From positions 129,410,001-129,474,000 of the forward strand of contig NC_092341.1 of NCBI RefSeq assembly GCF_046630445.1: 64,000 bases of DNA, in the 5' to 3' direction. Numbering within the stretch: position 1 is the first letter of the stretch; the number at the start of each line of letters is the position of its first letter. This document shows, in pieces, positions 58,104 through 64,000 of the stretch. The position numbers were made by a program, and so were the translations under genes. The notes beneath the pieces were generated by a model that saw only the letters and a list, made by a program, of their open reading frames with translations, was not told the origin of the DNA and did not search any database. The stretch is from Rutidosis leptorrhynchoides. Its lineage: Eukaryota; Streptophyta; Magnoliopsida; Asterales; Asteraceae.

Positions 58104-61100
58104 TGAAATGTCCCGTTCTTATTGATTAAAAACGTTCCATATTAATTGATTTCGTTGTGAGGTTTTGACCTCTATATGAGACGTTTTTCAAAGACTGCAT
58201 TCATTTTTAAAACAAACCATAACCTTTATTTCATAGATAAAGGTTTTAAAAAGCTTTACGTAGATTATCAAATAATGATAATCTAAAATATCCTGTTTAC
58301 ACACGACCATTACATAATGGTTTACAATACAAATATGTTACAACAAAATAAGTTTCTTGAATGCAGTTTTTACACAATATCATACAAGCATGGACTCCAA
58401 ATCTCGTCCTTATTTAAGTATGCGACAGCGGAAGCTCTTAATAATCACCTGAGAATAAACATGCTTAAAACATCAACAAAAATGTTGGTGAGTTATAGGT
58501 TTAACCTATATATATCAAATCATAATAATAGACCACAAGATTTCATATTTCAATACACATCCCATACATAGAGATAAAAATCATTCATATGGTGAACACC
58601 TGGTAACCGACATTAACAAGATGCATATATAAGAATATCCCCATCATTCCGGGACACCCTTCGGATATGATATAAATTTCGAAGTACTAAAGCATCCGGT
58701 ACTTTGGATGGGGTTTGTTAAGCCCAATAGATCTATCTTTAGGATTCGCGTCAATTAGGGTGTCTGTTCCCTAATTCTTAGATTACCAGACTAAATAAAA
58801 AGGGGCATATATGATTTCGATAATTCAACCATAGAATGTAGTTTCACGTACTTGTGTCTATTTTGTAAATCATTTATAAAACCTGCATGTATTCTCATCC
58901 CAAAAATATTAGATTTTAAAAGTGGGACTATAACTCACTTTCACAGATTTTTACTTCGTCGGGAAGTAAGACTTGGCCACTGGTTGATTCACGAACCTAT
59001 AACAATATATACATATATATCAAAGTATGTTCAAAATATATTTACAACACTTTTAATATATTTTGATGTTTTAAGTTTATTAAGTCAGCTGTCCTCGTTA
59101 GTAACCTACAACTAGTTGTCCACAGTTAGATGTACAGAAATAAATCGATAAATATTATCTTGAATCAATCCACGACCCAGTGTATACGTATCTCAGTATT
59201 GATCACAACTCAAACTATATATATTTTGGAATCAACCTCAACCCTGTATAGCTAACTCCAACATTCACATATAGAGTGTCTATGGTTGTTCCGAAATATA
59301 TATAGATGTGTCGACATGATAGGTCGAAACATTGTATACGTGTCTATGGTATCTCAAGATTACATAATATACAATACAAGTTGATTAAGTTATGGTTGGA
59401 ATAGATTTGTTACCAATTTTCACGTAGCTAAAATGAGAAAAATTATCCAATCTTGTTTTACCCATAACTTCTTCATTTTAAATCCGTTTTAAGTGAATCA
59501 AATTGCTATGGTTTCATATTGAACTATATTTTATGAATCTAAACAGAAAAAGTATAGGTTTATAGTCGGAAAAATAAGTTACAAGTCGTTTTTGTAAAGG
59601 TAGTCATTTCAGTCGAAAGAACGACGTCTAGATGACCATTTTAGAAAACATACTTCCACTTTGAGTTTAACCATAATTTTTGGATATAGTTTCATGTTCA
59701 TAATAAAAATCATTTTCTCAGAATAACAACTTTTAAATCAAAGTTTATCATAGTTTTTAATTAACTAACCCAAAACAGCCCGCGGTGTTACTACGACGGC
59801 GTAAATCCGGTTTTAGGGTGTTTTTCGTGTTTCCAGGTTTTAAATCATTAAGTTAGCATATCATATAGATATAGAACATGTGTTTAGTTGATTTTAAAAG
59901 TCAAGTTAGAAGGATTAACTTTTGTTTGCGAACAAGTTTAGAATTAACTAAACTATGTTATAGTGATTACAAGTTTAAACCTTCGAATAAGATAGCTTTA
60001 TATGTATGAATCAAATGATGTTATGAACATCATTACTACCTTAAGTTCCTTGGATAAACCTACTGGAAAAGAGAAAAATGGATCTAGCTTCAATGGATCC
60101 TTGGATGGCTCGAAGTTCTTGAAGTAGAATCATGACACGAAAACAAGTTCAAGTAAGATCATCACTTGAAATAAGATTGTTATAGTTATAGAAATTGAAC
60201 CAAAGTTTGAATATGATTATTACCTTGTATTAGAATGATAACCTACTGTAAGAAACAAAGATTTCTTGAGGTTGGATGATCACCTTACAAGATTGGAAGT
60301 GAGCTAGCAAACTTGAAAGTATTCTTGATTTTATGAAACTAGAACTTTTGGAATTTATGAAGAACACTTAGAACTTGAAGATAGAAATTGAGAGAGATCA
60401 ATTAGATGAAGAAAATTGAAGAATGAAAGTGTTTGTAGGTGTTTTTGGTCGTTGGTGTATGGATTAGATATAAAGGATATGTAATTTTGTTTTCATGTAA
60501 ATAAGTCATGAATGATTACTCATATTTTTGTAATTTTATGAGATATTTCATGCTAGTTGCCAAATGATGGTTCCCACATGTGTTAGGTGAATCACATGGG
60601 CTGCTAAGAGCTGATCATTGGAGTGTATATACCAATAGTACATACATCTAAAAGCTGTGTATTGTACGAGTACGAATACGGGTGCAAACGAGTAGAATTG
60701 TTGATGAAACTGAATGAGGATGTAATTGTAAGCATTTTTGTTAAGTAGAAGTATTTTAATAAGTGTATTGAAGTCTTTCAAAAGTGTATAAATACATATT
60801 AAAACACTACATGTATATACATTTTAACTGAGTCGTTAAGTCATCGTTAGTCGTTACATTTAAGTGTTGTTTTGAAACCTTTAGGCTAACGATCTTGTTA
60901 AATGTTGTTAACCCAATGTTTATAATATCAAATGAGATTTTAAATTATTATATTATCATGATATTATCATGTATGAATATCTCTTAATATGATATATATA
61001 CATTAAATGTCTTTACAACGATAATCGTTACATATATGTCTCGTTTAAAAATCATTAAGTTAGTAGTCTTGTTTTTACATATGTAGTTCATTGTTAATAT

Positions 61101-61361
61101 ACTTAATGATATGTTTACTTATCATAGTATCATGTTAACTATATATATATATATATCCATATATATGTCATCATATAGTTTTTACAAGTTTTAACGTTCG
61201 TGAATCACCGGTCAGCTTGGGTGGTCAATTGTCTATATGAAACATATTTGAATTAATCAAGTCTTAACAAGTTTGATTTCTTAACATGTTGGAAACATTT
61301 AATCATGTAAATATCAATCTCAATTAATATATATAAACATGGAAAAGTTCGGGTCACTACA
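58104..61361 (-). repeat. Element E2 3' LTR (3,258 bp)
   Basis: TGAAATGTCCCG at the left and GGGTCACTACA at the right, so element-sense ends are TGTAGTGACCC and GGGACATTTCA, identical to those of the E1 LTR. Adjoins the PPT. Confidence 0.93.
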
Positions 61362-61374
61362 GTACCTACCCGTT
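61362..61374 (-). other. Polypurine tract of element E2
   Basis: Minus strand AACGGGTAGGTAC abutting the 3' LTR; equivalent to the tract of C. Confidence 0.75.
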
Positions 61375-61396
61375 AAATAAATTTCGTCCCGAAATT

Positions 61397-64000
61397 TTAA
61401 GCTGTTGAAGGTGTTGACGAATCTTCTGGAAATAGATGCGGGTATTTCTTCTTCATCTGATCTTCATGCTCCCAGGTGAACTCGGGTCCTCTACGAGCAT
61501 TCCATCGAACCTTAACAATTGGTATCATGTTTTGCTTAAGTCTTTTAACCTCACGATCCATTATTTCGACGGGTTCTTCGATGAATTGAAGTTTTTCGTT
61601 GATTTGGATTTCATCTAACGGAATAGTGAGATCTTCTTTAGCAAAACATTTCTTCAAATTCGAGACGTGGAAAGTGTTATGTACAGCCGTGAGTTGTTGA
61701 GGTAACTCTAGTCGGTAAGCTACTGGTCCGACACGATCAATAATCTTGAATGGTCCAATATACCTTGGATTTAATTTCCCTCGTTTACCAAATCGAACAA
61801 CGCCTTTTCAAGGTGCAACTTTAAGCATGACCATCTCTCCAATTTCAAATTCTATATCTTTTCTTTTAATGTCAGCGTAGCTCTTTTGTCGACTTTGGGC
61901 GGTTTTCAACCGTTGTTGAATTTGGATGATCTTCTCGGTAGTTTCTTGTATAATCTCCGGACCCGTAATCTGTCTATCCCCCACTTCACTCCAACAAATC
62001 GGAGACCTGCACTTTCTCCCATAAAGTGCTTCAAACGGCGCCATCTCAATGCTTGAATGGTAGCTGTTGTTGTAGGAAAATTCTGCTAACGGTAGATGTC
62101 GATCCCAACTGTTTCCAAAATCAATAACACATGCTCGTAGCATGTCTTCAAGCGTTTGTATCGTCCTTTCGCTCTGCCCATCAGTTTGTGGATGATAGGC
62201 AGTACTCATGTCTAGACGAGTTCCTAATGCTTGCTGTATTGTCTGCCAGAATCTTGAAATAAATCTGCCATCCCTATCAGAGATAATAGAGATTGGTATT
62301 CCATGTCTGGAGACGACTTCCTTCAAATACAGTCGTGCTAACTTCTCCATCTTGTCATCTTCTCTTATTGGCAGGAAGTGTACTGATTTGGTGAGACGAT
62401 CAACTATTACCCAAATAGTATCAAAACCACTTGCAGTCCTTGGCAATTTAGTGATGAAATCCATGGTAATGTTTTCCCATTTCCATTCCGGGATTTCGGG
62501 TTGTTGTAGTAGACCTGATGGTTTCTGATGCTCAGCTTTGACCTTAGAACACGTCAAACATTCTCCTACGTATTTAGCAACATCGGTTTTCATACCCGGC
62601 CACCAAAAATGTTTCTTGAGATCCTTGTACATCTTCCCCGTTCCAGGATGTATTGAGTATCTGGTTTTATGAGCTTCTCTAAGTACCATTTCTCTCATAT
62701 CTCCAAATTTTGGTACCCAAATCCTTTCAGCCCTATACCGGGTTCCGTCTTCCCGAATATTAAGATGCTTCTCCGATCCTTTGGGTATTTCATCCTTTAA
62801 ATTTCCCTCTTTTAAAACTCCTTGTTGCGCCTCCTTTATTTGAGTAGTAATGTTATTATGAATCATTATATTCATAGATTTTACTCGAATGGGTTCTCTG
62901 TCCTTCCTGCTCAAGGCATCGGCTACCACATTTGCCTTCCCCGGGTGGTAACGAATCTCAAAGTCGTAATCATTCAATAATTCAATCCACCTACGCTGCC
63001 TCATATTCAGTTGTTTCTGATTAAATATGTGTTGAAGACTTTTGTGGTCGGTATATATAATACTTTTGACCCCATATAAGTAGTGCCTCCAAGTCTTTAA
63101 TGCAAAAACAACCGCGCCTAATTCCAAATCATGCGTCGTATAATTTTGTTCGTGAATCTTCAATTGTCTAGACGCATAAGCAATCACCTTCGTTCGTTGC
63201 ATTAATACACAACCGAGACCTTGCTTTGATGCATCACAATAAATCACAAAATCATCATTCCCTTCAGGCAATGACAATATAGGTGCCGTAGTTAGCTTTT
63301 TCTTCAATAATTGAAACGCTTTCTCTTGTTCATCATTCCATTCAAATTTCTTCCCTTTATGCGTTAATGCAGTCAAGGGTTTTGCTATTCTGGAAAAGTC
63401 TTGGATGAACCTTCTGTAGTAACCAGCTAGTCCTAAAAACTGGCGTATGTGTTTCGGAGTTTTCGGGGTTTCCCACTTTTCAACAGTTTCTATCTTTGCC
63501 GGATCCACCTTAATACCTTCTTTGTTCACTATGTGACCGAGGAATTGAACTTCTTCCAACCAAAATGCACACTTTGAAAACTTTGCGTACAATTCTTCCT
63601 TCCTCAATACTTCTAACACCTTTCTCAAATGTTCACCGTGTTCTTGGTCATTCTTTGAGTAAATAAGTATGTCATCAATGAAAACAATGACAAACTTGTC
63701 AAGGTATGGTCCACACACTCGGTTCATAAGGTCCATGAACACAGCTGGTGCATTAGTTAAACCAAACGGCATGACCATAAACTCGTAATGACCGTAACGT
63801 GTTCTGAAAGCAGTCTTTGGAATATCATCTTCTTTCACCCGCATTTGATGATACCCGGAACGTAAGTCAATCTTTGAATAAACAGACGAGCCTTGTAGTT
63901 GATCAAATAAGTCATCGATTCTCGGTAGTGGGTAGCGGTTCTTGATGGTAAGTTTGTTCAACTCTCGGTAGTTGATACACAACCTGAATGTACCATCTTT
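61397..64000 (-). pseudogene. Element E2 pol: RT, RNase H, integrase, chromodomain tail (one nonsense codon)
   Basis: Open from the window edge ([15 protein letters not shown], inside the RT palm) to TGA at 61808-61810, then in the same frame to the stop at 61397. Counting from 63982, RT has FIDDILIYS at about residue 101. RNase H has [29 protein letters not shown] and [10 protein letters not shown]. Integrase has the HHCC finger ([16 protein letters not shown]), [16 protein letters not shown] and TDGQSERT, so the D,D,E triad is intact. The TGA falls after MLKVAP where C has SPWKG, so TGG became TGA. Beyond it lie GPF-type sequence and the tail [16 protein letters not shown]. The protein would be nearly intact but for this codon. 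The RT N-terminus, protease and gag are outside the window. Confidence 0.93.

Larger units (their letters stand above)
58104..64000 (-). mobile_element. Element E2: Tekay-type chromovirus, 3' half
   Basis: Minus-strand element running off the right edge. The visible order on the minus strand is RT, RNase H, integrase, chromodomain-type tail, PPT and 3' LTR (61361-58104). The left flank is AAAAT (58099-58103), its presumed TSD. Only one lesion is visible in pol, so it is the best-preserved coding element here. Confidence 0.92.

Overview
This window is plant nuclear DNA made almost entirely of nested LTR retrotransposons. I found no host protein gene, rRNA, tRNA or CRISPR array. The AT-rich background, kilobase-long LTRs, Athila/Tat/Tekay-type Ty3-gypsy proteins and intron-containing antisense frame point to a large-genome eudicot. 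Word-level resemblance to composite (Asteraceae) retroelements makes that family my best guess, as inference from memory. All lineage names rest on motifs, not on a database search.

Layout. (A) 1-8779: the 5' part of a decayed Athila-type element on the minus strand (integrase, RNase H, RT, protease, gag, leader, PBS, then a 2.0 kb 5' LTR). (B) 8790-55912: a Tat-type element on the plus strand, framed by a perfect GGACT target-site duplication (TSD) and 588/585 bp LTRs. Only about 7.4 kb of its 47 kb is its own; the rest is later insertions. (C) A Tekay-type chromovirus on the minus strand sits inside the gag of B (10071-43310). C was hit in turn by four elements. D is a solo LTR at 13593-17646. 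F is a non-autonomous LTR element at 18341-26849 (TSD TTAGT). H is a solo LTR at 30810-42209 (TSD CCTTC), which itself holds G at 31303-38473 (TSD TAATC). E1 is a plus-strand Tekay-type element starting at 43311 inside the 5' LTR of C. The deepest nesting is therefore B > C > H > G.

At 49835-49844 E1 stops abruptly inside its protease and B resumes in its RNase H, across about 10 bp shared by both sequences. One deletion removed the rest of E1, the rest of the C 5' LTR and the gag-protease-RT core of B. B then continues with RNase H, integrase, a region rich in short inverted repeats, and an antisense spliced gene of the 'putative gypsy-type transposon' (Transposase_28-like) kind. Its 3' LTR follows. 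55918-58103 is the only stretch with no LTR element assigned; it carries a 525 bp hAT-like MITE. (E2) 58104-64000: the 3' half of another Tekay-type element on the minus strand, with a long pol frame broken by one visible nonsense codon.

Relative ages by eye: the G LTRs show no difference, the F LTRs differ by a few percent, and the B LTRs by about 30 of 585 positions. Points most worth a second look: G is young yet its internal region holds a fossil integrase; three element families carry GC-rich odd-length palindromes, in F and G linked to a shared block of about 110 bp that lies in opposite orientation relative to the two elements; the deletion chimera at 49.84 kb; the antisense spliced gene; and an acidic frame upstream of gag in both C and E1.
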